Part shown: one piece after another, positions 25,404 through 37,445 of the stretch
Layout: every line of letters begins with the position of its first letter
Position numbering within the stretch: the stretch's first letter is position 1
Source: Benincasa hispida
Taxonomy: Eukaryota > Streptophyta > Magnoliopsida > Cucurbitales > Cucurbitaceae
DNA length: 64,000 bases
NCBI RefSeq assembly: GCF_009727055.1
Contig: NC_052351.1
Coordinates: forward strand, 4,215,180 to 4,279,179
Direction: 5' to 3'
Made by a program: the position numbers and the translations under genes
Notes under the pieces: generated by a model
What the model was told of the DNA's origin: nothing
What the model saw: only the letters and a program-made list of their open reading frames with translations
Database searches by the model: none

Positions 25404-25857
25404 TGACAAGGAAAATACAAAACCTCTTTTTTCTAAACAATTATTTACGATTTAAAGATCATAAAATGTATTAAAATAACTTTTTTTAAATTTAAAGTTT
25501 TAGAAAATAAGAAAAAAAATTAGCAAAAAACCGTATCTATTTCCCTTGGAAAAAGAAAATAAACCATTAAAAAGAACGGTTCTATTTTTCTTAATTAAAA
25601 AACATTTAAGTCTAAAAAAATGAAAAATGACACTTAGGTTTCAATATTTTAAAATACATTATTTTTTTTTTCAAATATATTAAAGTGAAGCCAATTTAGC
25701 TCAACGGTTATTGGTGTAACTTTCTTTACTAGAGGACGAAAATTCAATCTTTCATCGTTATAATTGTTGTAGAAGAAAATATATATTAAAATGCAAGAAA
25801 GGAGGTTCTTTTTAAGTAATTTTAATTAAAAGAAAGAAGTGAAACAACAATAATATA

Positions 25858-26014
25858 GGAAAATTATTTCAAATGGTAAAAATGTTGAAAATATTTACGA
25901 GATATAACAAAATCTTAGAACTATCAATGATATACACTCATATACACGGATAGAATTAATAATTTTAAAATTTTGCTATATTTTGTTTTATTTTTCTATA
26001 TTTAAAAATGGCCC
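25858..26014. mobile_element. 157-bp Mutator-like MITE with 9-bp target duplication
   Basis: The ends GGAAAATTATTTCAAATGG and AAAAATGGCCC are imperfect inverted repeats. AATAATATA occurs at 25849-25857 and 26015-26023, a 9-bp duplication typical of Mutator-type elements. The paralogous LTR copy has a single AATAATATA (13800-13808) with no insert, so the empty site is in the same window. Confidence 0.8.
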
Positions 26015-26874
26015 AATAATATATTTGTTTTGCAAAAATATCTTAGAAAAATTTTCAAAAATTCAAATTCAAATTTCAAATAGCCATAAAATCCAAACGA
26101 TTTTTTTTGTTTCCTTTTTTTGAAAAGGGCCATAAAATCCAACGATTAAAGAGCCCATTTATTAGGAAAATATAACAAGACAAAATAATGCGGAGAACAA
26201 ACTGAAAAAAGTGAATGGGCTTGGGCTTGGGCTTGGGATTGGGCTTGAGCTTGGGCCTCAAGATATGCTCTCCAACGTGAATTAGATTGAAAAACAATCT
26301 TTGAATAGTTTGACTAAGCATTTATACTTCCCATTATTGTTTGTTATCCAATTTTTTTTACTATTTTTTAAAGTAATATTAAGAAAATCTCGAGGTGAAA
26401 AAAATATACCATAGAAATAATAGGTTATATTACAAATTTTGGACTAAATTTTAATTTTTAAAAATTATGCACATTTTCTCACATGTTTTCTTTAGAACAA
26501 TTTTCATGATTATCATTAAGAATAAAAACAAGTTTTTTAAATATCTATATTAGTTTCCATATTTTGGACTATATTTTGAAACCATAGTTTTCATATTTTG
26601 TCCTTGTTTCCTCACATATCTTCTTCCTAAACTTAATTTTCAAATATCAATACTCATGAACTAATTTGGTTATATCAAATATGATCTTAAAGATTTATTA
26701 GATATTTTTAAAAATTATAGAATCCATTAAATATAAAATTGAAAATGTGTGACCTGAACTTAAATATAAAGAATCCATTAAATATAAAATTGAAAATGTG
26801 TGACCTGAACTTAAATATAATCAACACATTACATATAAAAGTAAGTTTCTTTTCAAAAAAATGTTTAAAATAAA

Positions 26875-27205
26875 GGGTAATTGATTTAAATAACCAGACT
26901 ACTGGAAATGTTTTTAAATATAACAAATATCACAATCTATCAATTTTGTAAATAAGTTGGCTAATTTTTCTATATTTGAAAACAATCCTAAAATAAAGGG
27001 TTGTCTTCAAGTAAAGAAAAATAAACAAACTTATTTATAAATATAGCAAAATGTTACTATCTATTAGTGATAGACTATGATAGGCTGCATTAGACTTCTA
27101 TCAGTATCAATGATAGAAGTCTATCACAATCTATTGTGAGAGTGATATTTTGTTATACTTGAAACTATTTTCAGCAAGTTTACCATTTAGAACAATTAGC
27201 CTAAA
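26875..27205. mobile_element. MULE-like MITE inside LTR-X copy 2
   Basis: Counterpart of the element at 14590-14925. The hairpin-forming words GATAGACTATGATAG, TGATAGAAGTCTATCA and GAGAGTGATATTTTG are better preserved here than in copy 1. Confidence 0.6.
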
Positions 27206-27793
27206 ATAAATTTTATTTATTTATTTAGATTTTTTTATTATAACTATTATATAAAGGGAAGAGTTTGAACCCGAGTCTTTAGAATAGATAAACAAGTAAG
27301 AAAAATGTTGAATGAAGGACATTTCACCAAAGTATGCTATAATATTGTTGTTGTTGTTGTTGTTGTTGTTTTTTGTTGTTGTTATGAAATTGAGGAGCAC
27401 AAGGGGACACGAATATAGAGAAAATATAATATAATATAATAATAAATAAATGCAATAATAATATATAATAAAATAAATAAATTTTAAAATAAATAAGCAT
27501 AATATATAATAAAATAAAATAAAATAGAAAAATTATGTAAATAGAAAATATGGACATTTAAAATTCTCTAAAATTCTCCAATCCTTTCTTTACTTTTCTC
27601 ACCAATGTGTGTCTTCCAAAACCCACCAAATGCTACTATTTATAGGCAATTTGGTAATTAGAAGGTGGATTACATGGACACTAATAATGTGTAATGTTGT
27701 GACATATGGACAATACTTTAGGAAATGGGACATGACACATGGTCAATGGATACTAAGCACAAGCATCTAATGGGCATCTATTATCATAATATT

Positions 27794-28380
27794 GACTGAC
27801 TGGCGAAAATTATGCTAGTTGAAAAAACACAATTAATACGATTTTGATCATCGATGACCTGAGGTTCGTCTTTATGGACGAGTGTCCTCCTATTCCACCT
27901 TCTAATGCTACTCGAAACGTTCAAGGCGCGTATGAGTTTTGGACATAGGCGAACAAAAAGGCCCAAGCGTATATCTTGGCCAGCCTTAACAACGTTTTGG
28001 CCAAAAAGCATGAGCTCATGATTATTGCAGGCGAGATCATGGAGTCCTTAAGGGGAATGTTTGGATACTCGTCCGCACAGCTCATGCACGACATTCTAAA
28101 GTACGTCTTCAACTCACGGATGAAGGAGGGAACATCTGTTCGGGAACATGTTCTCAATATGATGGTCCACTTCAACGTGGCGATGATGAACAAAACAACT
28201 CGAGCATCGATGAGGCCAGCCAAGTTAGTATTATTCTGGAGTCGTTACCAGAAAGCGTCTTTCACTTTGTAAGCAATGTTGTTTTGAACAAGGTTGATTA
28301 CAACCTTACAACTCCACTCAATGAGTTACAAACTTTCCAATCTTTGCTGAAAAGCAAGGAGAAGAAGTTTGTAAACCATG
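27794..28380 (+). mobile_element. Copia element D, gag fragment
   Basis: The plus strand encodes a Copia gag: ILIIDDLRFVF, CPPIPPSNATRNVQGAYEFW, then AYILASLNNVLAKKHE, LMHDILKYVFNSRMKEGTSVREHV and LNMMVHFNVA. After a frameshift near 28200 it gives ESLPESVFHF and LTTPLNELQTFQSLLKSKEKKF. The start is missing, cut at LTR-X copy 2, and a stop replaces a residue at about 27946. Protease, integrase and polymerase regions are absent: the gag joins directly to a truncated LTR of the same orientation, so the interior was deleted. Confidence 0.85.
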
Positions 28381-30375
28381 TCTGAACAAACATTTCGGTG
28401 ATTAATAATATATGATATTTTATTCACTTCTGTCTTTGAAATATATTATATTTTAGTTGTATTAACCACAAACTAATAAACTAAGATCCATGGTTATCGT
28501 TGTAACTTAAACATGTATGTGGAGACATACAAGTGGATCGTGTTTAAGCGATAACCTAAATGGTTTGTAGTATATGGATAAGACTGGGTACTTTATCCTA
28601 GTGACACTACGAGTATGGTCCGCTTTCTAGGTGTTACAAATGTTGTAAAGTGCTATAAATGATCTGATCCTAATCATTCGTGTATTAGACATGCGAGCGG
28701 GGATATTCTATATAAAGAAGTTTGTATAAGACCGAACCATGAAATGTTTAGTCTCGTCATATAACGTTGTTCATAATTGAGACTTTCATTTCACTAGGAT
28801 GACCATAGGTAACATGACCTTAATCCTAAGTGAGTTGTGAATTCCCGCCTATGAAGGCATTTCTTTGGTTTGTATGGGTGAGAGTGGCCAAATTGCCGAC
28901 TCAACAAGCCTATCATTTTAGGGATTCATTTGATTGGAGAGTTGGGAACTCAGCTACAAAAGATGAAATTCACTCATTCCCCAAAGCAGGGGTAAGTAGA
29001 TAAATTGCTCCCTTAAGGGCTGATTTCGAGTATTGAACAACGTGGTGCCACACCCTCTCTTGGCCTGAGAAGGGTTTAGTAATAGTGGGACTATGATTTA
29101 TTGTTCATTAGAGACATCGGTGGTACTTAAGAAGTTAGATATAACTACAAGGGAAAAACGGTAATTTGGTCCAGCTGTACTTACGAACGATTTGTGAAGG
29201 TCATCATACTGTTGATTGGTTATTTATATCCAATGGACACAAAAATATATCTGTAGTGCGAAGAGTGCATCTGTCAGTCTTTAGTGGAGTGTTCAGCAGT
29301 TAACGGATGGTGGATAATGTGATTAAAGAGTTTAATGAGTTATTCACATACCATTGGAGCTTCAAGTTATAGGTCCATGAGGTCCCCTTGGTAGCTCAAT
29401 GGATTTAAATTGAGAATCGGTTTTTGGGTTAATTTAAAATGTTCAAATTAATAAGAGGAAATTTAATTATATATGATATAGCTAAATTAATTCAATTATA
29501 TATGATATAATTGATATAATGTATTTGATACATTATTGTTTATTTGGAGGAATAAATATTTGAATATGATTCAAATATATTTTTTACGAATTAGATTCAT
29601 AATTGTTAAATTTAATATAAATATGCTTTATATTAAATGCCATAAAATAGAGAAAAATAACTATGGTTCATATATTGTATATGATGCAATATTAAAAATA
29701 TAAGTTATAAATATAGTATGATATGTTAGTTATCATATTTATTTATAATTTATTAATTATTTGATAATTAATCATTTTTCTCTCTAACCACCCCTTATTG
29801 GGAAGTTATTTAGTTTTTATGGCAAGTTGTGAAAAATGAAATTTGATTTTAAAATTCCAATGACGAGATAAGCTTTCATAATCGAGTAAGAGAAAGTCTT
29901 CTACACGATTACTTGAGAGACTAAACGATCGAGTAACATTGTCTATGCTATAGACTTCTCGTCTACACGACTGTGTTGTTCCCTTCTCGATCGTCTTTCT
30001 CCTTCAACTTCAAACTTCCCCTTTAACCAAAATTAGCCAGATCCCACCACTCCTAGATTCTCACACCGAGAATACCAAGATCACCTAGTGGTAGTGTCCC
30101 TGTTGGTTCGAGGATCGAGTTTTTACTTGCTGCTTGTTTGAGAAGTGTTCAAGTTGTTCGACGCATTCGTGAACGAGTACCTTCGAGGGATTATCTTGAA
30201 GAACAATTCTTCGAAGGTATAATCTCTTAATCCTTCGTTTTATTTTGAAAGCATGTTGTAATTTAGTTTCTGATGCATAATCTATTCTGTTAACGGTAAA
30301 TGTATGCGTTTAATCAAAATAGGATTTGGACGATCCGCTTCCGCTCAAAGGTTCTCTGTAAATAGAGTTCCTTCA
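28381..30375 (+). mobile_element. 3' LTR of Copia element D (family L, 5'-truncated)
   Basis: It is co-linear with the solo LTR at 3486-5659 from about base 45 onward and ends in the same GAGTTCCTTCA. The first 45 or so bases, including TGTTGG, are missing at the junction with gag. The 3' end abuts a Gypsy gag in opposite orientation, marking insertion of element D into element E. Confidence 0.8.
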
Positions 30376-30384
30376 TCTTCGTGA

Positions 30385-31100
30385 TTTTTTTAGATCTGAT
30401 CCAATATATTTTTGGCCTTAATGTAAGTTTTGTCTAGAAGTCCACCTGTCGTCGCAACATTCATAGTGGTCTGCAATCTTGAGTTCAAGTCATAATAAAA
30501 GATTTCCATCTGGAGACAATCAGGGAGTCCATTATGCGGACAGTCCCTAACTAGTCTTTTGAATCTCGCCCATACATCGTTGAGCGTTTCTGATTCTCCC
30601 TGTTGAAAGTTTGTGATTAACCTTCTTCTCTTTGCATTTCCATTGGTGGGAAGTATTTTTTCATAAACTTCTATAGCACTTGTTCCCATGAAGTTATATC
30701 CCCTAGTTCAAGTGAGTACGCCCATTTTCTAGCTTCGTTGCATAGTGAAAATGGAAATAGCGTAAGTCATACTTCTTCTGGTGTTATGTTTGAAAATACA
30801 AAGGTGTTGTATATTCCGATAAAACTCCTCAAATGAGTGTGTGGATCTTCACCGCGTCTTCCCCAAATTGCCCAGCCGCTTGAATCATTTGAAGTATTAC
30901 CGACTTCATTTTAAATCTTATTCCATCTAAGGCTGGTCGCATGATTCCTGGAGAGTAATCATACAAGTTAAATGACGCATAGTCCCTGATGGGTCTATTG
31001 CGATCATTTGCTAACAAAATTGGGTAGGCGATTGCTTCATTGTGATTATTTTCTTCTCGTAGTTCCTTTAGGTGGTTCTGCTGTTCGGCCATCCTACGAG
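30385..31100 (-). mobile_element. Gypsy element E, gag fragment
   Basis: Two minus-strand segments read as Ty3/Gypsy gag. At 31092-30829 are RPIRDYASFNLYDYSPGI and FKMKSVILQMIQAAGQFG followed by a KIHTLI position. At 30689-30390 are AIEVYEKILPTNGNAKRRRL, QGESETLNDVWARFKRLV and CPHNGLPDCLQMEIFYYDL. Between them a frameshift breaks the frame. The motifs fit the retrotransposon gag domain of Athila/Tat-type elements. The gene is cut on its 3' side by element D's LTR; no pol is present. Confidence 0.85.
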
Positions 31101-31306
31101 CTATGTTTTATCTTCTTCTTCGGTTGGCTCTCTATCTTCTGTGAAAAGTTCTCTCTATTTATGGGTCGTATACAAGCTTGGGAGTACTTCCTTTACTCAT
31201 ACAGCATTTGCGCCTTTCTCGCAGTCAAGGTACAATACTTCAGAAAGTCGGGGTCTGCAAAGATCAGTAAAAATAGCTTTAGCATACTTAGTTACCACAA
31301 TCTCTA

Positions 31307-31320
31307 TCAACGACGCCAAA
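31307..31320 (-). other. Degenerate primer-binding site of Gypsy element E
   Basis: The sense strand reads TTGGCGTCGTTGAT, close to the TGGCGCCGTTGCC sequence complementary to the 3' end of tRNA-Asp that many Athila/Tat elements use. It lies between the putative LTR end (about 31330) and gag, where a PBS is expected. Three or four bases differ from the ideal. Confidence 0.6.
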
Positions 31321-31329
31321 AACTTATTT

Positions 31330-32784
31330 CATTTTGTACATGTGATGAAATAATAATGCTTATGAGATTTAACGCTCAGTTTTCTTTAGTCAAACCCAAG
31401 TGCAAATTTGACCAAAATTTCTGGTGAGTCCAGGATCGAATGCAGGGATTGCTTATAAGCACGCGATGAAACTAAAAATATGATCTTAGCACGAGTTAAA
31501 ATGTTCAAAGAGGTGATTGAGGAAGCTAACTTAAACCTAAATATGCGATGAGAATTATGTTTAAAATGAAGCAGTCCCCGTTGGATAACAATTATGCGAT
31601 ATGAGGGTTGAGAAGGATTTTTACTAACTTTTTCTAAACAACTAGATGAAATATGCGATCAAGCTATACACTCAATGTTACGACTAGCACTTCTCGGTGT
31701 TCTTTGCTACATTACCTTATCTCTAAGATGCATGTGATAGGTGTAATATGCAGATAATGTACTTATTTCTAAGGAACATTTTCTCTTGTTTTATGAGGTC
31801 TTAATCTAAATTCTTTCAAACTTAGATTAGCTTTACTTAGAACAATTTCTCAATTGATTCAAGCAATAAATATAAGCATGCATAAAATAAGTTGATCGCA
31901 TGATTCTTCCAGTTATTTTGAAATAATTTAGCTACGCATGATATTGGTGAAAAAGATAGAGAAGATATATAACAAACATGTATTCATACTGCAAATCTGA
32001 ATTTGTCAATACAAGAAATACAATACAAATACACAAAACAAAGAGAAAGGGTCAGAGGGTCAAGTCGTGGTTCGCAATATCTTGCTTCCTCCGGCTCATT
32101 TTACAGCTGCTTCACTTAGATGATTGAACAGTATTATCTTCTTCTCTCCCTAGAATCTTAAGCTCTCACTGAGGAGTTTCTATGGAAAATTAATAGAGGT
32201 TTCTAGTAGAATCCCTTTTCAGGGTATTCTTCTTGTCTCCCACAATTTATCCCCCAATATATGTCACAATGTATATTAACGTCCCCTTCTGCATGGCATT
32301 TGCATGGGTATTTATAGGTGTTCACGAGCACTTTTTTTCTCAAACTCTTGATTGCATTGATGGGGTGCATTAAATTCCATATCCTGTCGCGCCGTCTTCA
32401 ATGTGTCAGTGGTTCATTGAATCTTCAACAAAGTTTTCCTGTCGGCCACCAATGCAACTTGTGATGTGACACCCACCGCCCATGTCATGTCATGCCTCAA
32501 CGCTTGCAGCTTATATGATCATCTTTCATTTTTTTCTCAGGTAACTTCTTGCTTTGAATGCATCAGTGGGCATGTGATCGCATGGTCATTAGACTGCTAA
32601 AGGATATTCTGCACAGAAGTAGTGAAATTAGTATGGAATTTAAATATGTTATGCGTTAGAAGTATGTGATCACATGCTTCGCATTTTGTATAGATTTATT
32701 AGCAAAAATTATCTAAATTTCATGTCTTTGCCTTATTATTTTAAATGAAAGAGATACAATAACTGGTATTTTTACAAGTTATCA
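31330..32784 (-). mobile_element. 5' LTR of Gypsy element E
   Basis: The sense strand begins TGATAACTTGTAAAAATACC at 32784. It has a TATA box (CCTATAAATACCC, plus strand about 32309-32321) and ends just before the PBS. GATCGCAT/ATGCGT words recur, as in the LTR of element F at 645-2655, although the two are not closely alignable by eye. There is no second copy, so the boundaries rest on PBS position and the TG start. Confidence 0.6.
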
Positions 32785-32800
32785 GACACCAGTCCCAACA
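32785..32800 (-). mobile_element. 16-bp stub of element B 5' LTR start
   Basis: The sense strand reads TGTTGGGACTGGTGTC, one base from the first 16 bases of element B's other LTR (22015 leftward). It lies between element E and the broken integrase of element A. This marks the outer right edge of the insertion that begins at 18091. Confidence 0.6.
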
Positions 32801-32948
32801 ATACTGCACATCCAAAAAATCTCAGATGGATAATATTTGGTTCATGGCTATAAGCTAATTGTAATGGCGAGTACTTATGATAAGATACTGGTCTAATGCG
32901 TATAAGCGAAGCTACATACAAAATAGCATGTCCTCATACAGATGAAGG
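32801..32948 (-). mobile_element. Copia element A, integrase middle fragment
   Basis: The sense strand gives GHAILYVASLIRIRP, SYHKYSPLQLAYSHEPN and LRFFGCAV, the C-terminal half of the integrase catalytic region. It is bounded on the right by a solo LTR with a near-perfect duplication and on the left by the 14.7-kb nest. A stop replaces the Trp expected before GHA. Confidence 0.85.
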
Positions 32949-35019
32949 TGAAAAAAATCGAATACAAGGATTTTCATGAGCAGCAGAATAGATCATTTCA
33001 AATTACAATCATGTATGAATATTACAAATTACAGTCGTAAACAAAACAAATGGTTATTCATTCATTACAGAAATAACAGCATGAAACTACAAATGATTAA
33101 GAAGAGAAATGCTACGAACATTTGTAGACTCGTCTCCACGCTTCTTGATCACGAACGCTTGAACACAGCAACCTCAAACGCTCGAACAACACAACCGCTA
33201 CACAGCACGAACACTGCGTACTCGTCCTCGGCGATCGCTTCAGTCATGAACACCCCAACAACACGAATAACCTCCACAAAACCTCGACGACATCGAGTTG
33301 AGTATGACACCACTAAGAAGGATACCTTGGCATTCTGGGTGTGAGAATCTAGAAGGTGGGCTCTGTGTGGACTTGGTATGAAGCAGACAAATGAGGATTT
33401 AACAATCGTGTAAACGATTGAGCAAGTGGGAGAAGACTGGACCTATCATATAGGTCGATGCCCAATCATTTAGAAAAAGCTAAGCGATCGTCTAGCTCAT
33501 CGCTTAGCAACGTGTATGTCACCTACAAACACTACACAATCATTTACCTTTTGTCAAGCTGTCGTTTAGTAAATCCGTATTTACTTGACAACTTCTTTTC
33601 TAAGAGAAAATTCATAAATCCAACATTTGCAAAACTTACTAAAATTAGGAAAACAATTTTCCTTTTATCTCATGGTTACCATGAACCACCATAACCTCCC
33701 ACTCAATTGGTTATTAGAGAAAAAAGATTTAATTATCCAATAATTAATATTACTATAAATATAAATGATAACCAACTATACTATATTTATAACCTATAGT
33801 TTTAATATTTCATCTCATGAAACATATAAACTATAGTTTTTTTCTATTCCATGGTACTTAATGTAAATCTCATTTACATTAATCCTCCATTAGATGTATC
33901 TCATACATCATACCGATCATATCATATATAATCGAATTACTTCTTGTCAATTTGAACATTTCAGATCAACACCAAGAACTGATCCTCAACTGAATCTATT
34001 AAGATACCAAGGGGACCTTATGGACTTGTAGCTTAAAGCTCCAACAATATGTGAATAACTGACTAAACTCTTTAGTCACGGGATCCACCATCCGTTAACT
34101 ACCGGGCACTTCACTAAAGACCGACAGTTGAACTATCCTTACCACAGATATATTATGTATCCATCTTAACTAATCAGAAGTGCGACAACCCTTCACAGAT
34201 CGCTCGTAAGTATAACTCGGTCAATAATCGTTATGCCCCTGTAGTTACATTTCACTCATTAAGTACCACTGATCCCTCTAATGAATATAAGTCATAGTCT
34301 TACTATGACTGAGTCCTCTCTTCCAAAGAGAAGTTGTGACCACTATGTTCAAGCCCCAAAATCAGCCCTTAAGGGAGCAATCTCTCCACTTATCCATGCT
34401 TCGGGAAAGGAGTGAATTCCATCTTGTGGATTGAGTTCCCAGCTCCCAGATCAGACAAGTCCCAAAAAAGGTAGGCATGTTGAGTTGACAATCTGGCCAC
34501 TCTCACCCATACTAATCAAAGGACTGCCCTCAAAGGCAGGAGTTCCCAAAACGCTGAGGATTGAGGTCGTGTCACCTATGGTCGTTTAGGTGAGATGTAA
34601 GTCTCTAGTGTCAATGACGTTATATACAGAGTCTAGTCATCTCGTGGTCCTGATCTTATACAAACTCTTTGTATAGGACACCCCCGTTCGCACATCTCCA
34701 CATCAATGGTCAAGATCTACCATCTGTAGTAGTTTACAACACTTGCAAATCTCTACAAAGCGGGCCGTATCCGTATTGTCACAAGGATTAGGTGTCCCAC
34801 CTTAAAACTTATACTACGGACCTATTTAGGTTATCACTTAAGGCATGGTCCACTTGTATATCACATATACATGCTTAAGTTCACATAAGATAACCAAGGA
34901 GATTTGTTTATTGGATATGAGTAAATGCCAGAATTAAATAACAATTATTTTATTCATCAAACAATGTGTATCTTTACAAACAACGAAACTCCGGGAGAAT
35001 TAGGACACCAATCCCAACA
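32949..35019 (-). mobile_element. Solo LTR (family L) in element A integrase
   Basis: It is 2071 bp. The sense strand starts TGTTGGGATTGGTGTCCTAA at 35019 and ends TTTTTTCA at 32949. The flanks are GAAGG (32944-32948) and AAAGG (35020-35024), a 5-bp duplication with one transition. It is the same family as 3486-5659 and 28381-30375. The ORFs at 32976-33344 and 33458-33694 lie inside it and show no domain. Confidence 0.85.
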
Positions 35020-35601
35020 AAAGGAAGCTTAACTCCCATAAATAATGGTCTTGCAATTAATTGCAAACATCATATGAATAATTTTGTTAAACCATTTTGT
35101 GTATGAACATGAGCTATAGGATGTTCAACATTCATCTCAATTGACATACAATAATTATCAAAAGCTTGGGATGTAAATTACCAACATTATCAAGATGAAT
35201 GGTCTTAATTGTATAATCAGAAAATTGTTCTTAACTTAATTATTTGAGCAAGCAAGATTTCGACTTGATAATAAGCACATATGTGACCATTTGTTTGGTG
35301 CATCTATTAATACCATAAAATATCTAAATGGGTCACTTGGTGGGTTAATAGGTCCACATATATCACCATGAATTTGTTCTAAAAATGTAGGTGGTTTAGT
35401 CTCCACTTTAGTTGTTGATGGTCTAATTATCAATTTTCCTTGAGAGCAAACATCACATAATAATTCATTAGATTGAAGAATCTTCTGGCTCTTCAATGGG
35501 TGTTTATTTGAATTCTCAATAATTCTTTTTATCATTATAGACCCTGGATGACCTAATCTGTCATGCCAAATTGTAAATATGTTTGGATTCATGAACTTCA
35601 T
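35020..35601 (-). mobile_element. Copia element A, gag-pre-integrase and integrase N-terminal part
   Basis: WHDRLGHPGSIMIKRII with CDVCSQGK forms the gag-pre-integrase and zinc-binding region. HGDICGPINPPSDPFRYFMVLID begins the catalytic integrase core (35601-35236). Downstream to 35025, in a degraded frame, the sense strand still shows IKTIHLDN and VEHPIAHVHTQNG-like sequence. Upstream gag, PBS and 5' LTR are not found beyond 35601, so the 5' end is truncated beside an (AAT)n/(ATT)n palindrome. Confidence 0.85.
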
Positions 35602-35612
35602 ATTGAGATTCT

Positions 35613-35672
35613 AATACTAATAATAATAATAATAATAATAATAATTATTATTATTATTATTATTATTATAAG
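35613..35672. repeat. (AAT)n/(ATT)n palindromic microsatellite
   Basis: About eleven AAT repeats are followed directly by about ten ATT repeats, a near-perfect inverted repeat able to fold on itself. It marks the broken 5' edge of element A. Confidence 0.85.
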
Positions 35673-37445
35673 CAAAACGATAATATTAAATTGAAGATTG
35701 GGATAATTGAACAAAAGTTGAGAAGGGGTAAATTCATAATTGAATAATTTGGAGATTAAAATAATTGCATAAATGAATTCATAATTAATTAATTAATGAA
35801 ACTAGATTCCATCCAATTATTTTCAGCACCCCTACTATCCCTTATGCTTTCCCTTTTGTTATGAATCTCACATTATCTCTTCACTTAAAAGTGGATGGTG
35901 TCACACGTTTCTTCTTTTTTTTTTTAGCATAATGTTTTGTTAACAATTCCACTTTTCAATATAGTATTTATTATTTTGAGTGCTTATAATATTCATTAGG
36001 AACTTGCGGCCACATCCATTCAAAAGGATACTTCATACTTTCACATTTTTAAACTAATCTCATAATATTATAGATCATAAATTATAAATTATGAGCCTCC
36101 ATTTAGAGAATCAGTCCCTATCATCTTTCTTGTTTGGTCAAAACAGTCAACTTTCCGTCTTTGCAACAGAGCTATGTATTTTATGTAATTGCTCATTATT
36201 AATTACATTAATTAATTTTAGGTTACAAATTCTTAGTCTATCAACTTTCAAACTATTTTTTTTAAACGACTTTCAAACCAATTTAACAATGAGATTTAAA
36301 GTTAATAATTTAATAATGTTTGGTTATCAACTTTTAACTATGATTCAATTGATTAATATATATATCTACAACCAAAAAGTCATGTATATGTTTCAATTTT
36401 AACTATATTCAATATAAATGAGTAAATAATATATATATATATTTTCAAATATGATAAAAAAAAAATAAAAAAAAAACTTGATTTTTTGTTATAAAAATAA
36501 ACTATATGTGAAGTTAGGTATTTAAAATTCTCAATGTGGTGTCGGTTAAAATATACATATGGTTCAATTTATTAAATATCGAACTTATTTTTACCCATTA
36601 TAAATCGTAGATAATTTTTCTTAACAAGTATGAGGTGAAAAATCATAGTTTTTAATGTTATGCGAATTTTTTATTTATTAAGCTATGTTTCTTTTTTTTT
36701 TTTCAAGAGAATGTCAAAAAGTAAAAAGAAAAGAATAATAAATAATAAACAAATGAAAACGTGGGATTTGCCAAAATCAAGATTTTTTTTTTCTGCAAAA
36801 GTCAAAATTATTAATTAAAATGGCATCTTATACTCTCTTCTCTGAAAAATTTCAATTAATGGGCATAATTCCTAAATTGGACGTGTGACTCTCATAAATT
36901 GGGGATTATTCTCCATTTTCTCTATAAAATTAGTAAAATTAGAAAAAAGAATAAGTGAGAACAACTATTATTCTCTCTCGTTCTTTCTTTCAAGTAAGTT
37001 TGACTCACGCTAAGATAAAATAAATTCATTAGAACTAAAAATTATCATATAAAATATATTTAATAATAATTATGATTTCACTCTTTCTATCGTCGATTTT
37101 TTACTTTTGAGAATAGCAATCATCTAGAATTTTCACATAACAAAATTCAAAGAATCAATTCATATTGACTCAAGACTGTAAATTTGAGAAAGAGGAAAAA
37201 CATGTGGAGAGAGATACTTTGAAGAGTCGAAAATAGAAAAATAGGAACATTTGAGAAGAAAGAATCAAACATTGATCAAAGGGAATTTGATACCATGTAG
37301 TAATCTCTCATATATGTAAGAGGATTCTTCTCATTAATTAATTATGAATGAGATAAAAATACAATTCTATTTCTTTCGAAGGGTAATGTGAATATTTTAT
37401 TATGTTCTTTCAACGCACAAAAAGAGTTAAAACGATATATCTAGT
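35673..37445. other. Intergenic, AT-rich
   Basis: No gene is recognised. Homopolymer runs (T near 35917 and 36690, A near 36456) and several ORFs of 60-100 codons with low-complexity translations and no motifs were noted. Confidence 0.65.

Larger units (their letters stand above)
25404..27793 (-). mobile_element. LTR-X copy 2 (matches element A 3' LTR)
   Basis: It aligns with 13376-15518 from TTGACAAGGAAAATACAAAA to GGGCATCTATTATCATAATATT. Differences are a private 157-bp MITE (25858-26014), a private tandem duplication of about 49 bp (26721-26819) and a GTT/TTG microsatellite (27344-27385). Its sense-strand start lacks the first few bases found in copy 1 and abuts a Copia gag relic. It lies inside the nest in element A. 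It may be a solo LTR of the same family or a displaced LTR. I cannot decide which. Confidence 0.65.

Noticed and set aside
27976..28272. Plus-strand ORF as a host gene
   Set aside because: It matches Copia gag and is truncated at both ends by other elements.
32976..33694. Two plus-strand ORFs of 78-122 codons
   Set aside because: They lie wholly inside a solo LTR, antisense to its direction, with no domain.
35613..35672. CRISPR-like or satellite array
   Set aside because: It is a simple trinucleotide microsatellite with no spacers.
36091..36402. 103-codon plus-strand ORF
   Set aside because: AT-rich low-complexity translation, no motif, no supporting splice or promoter signal.
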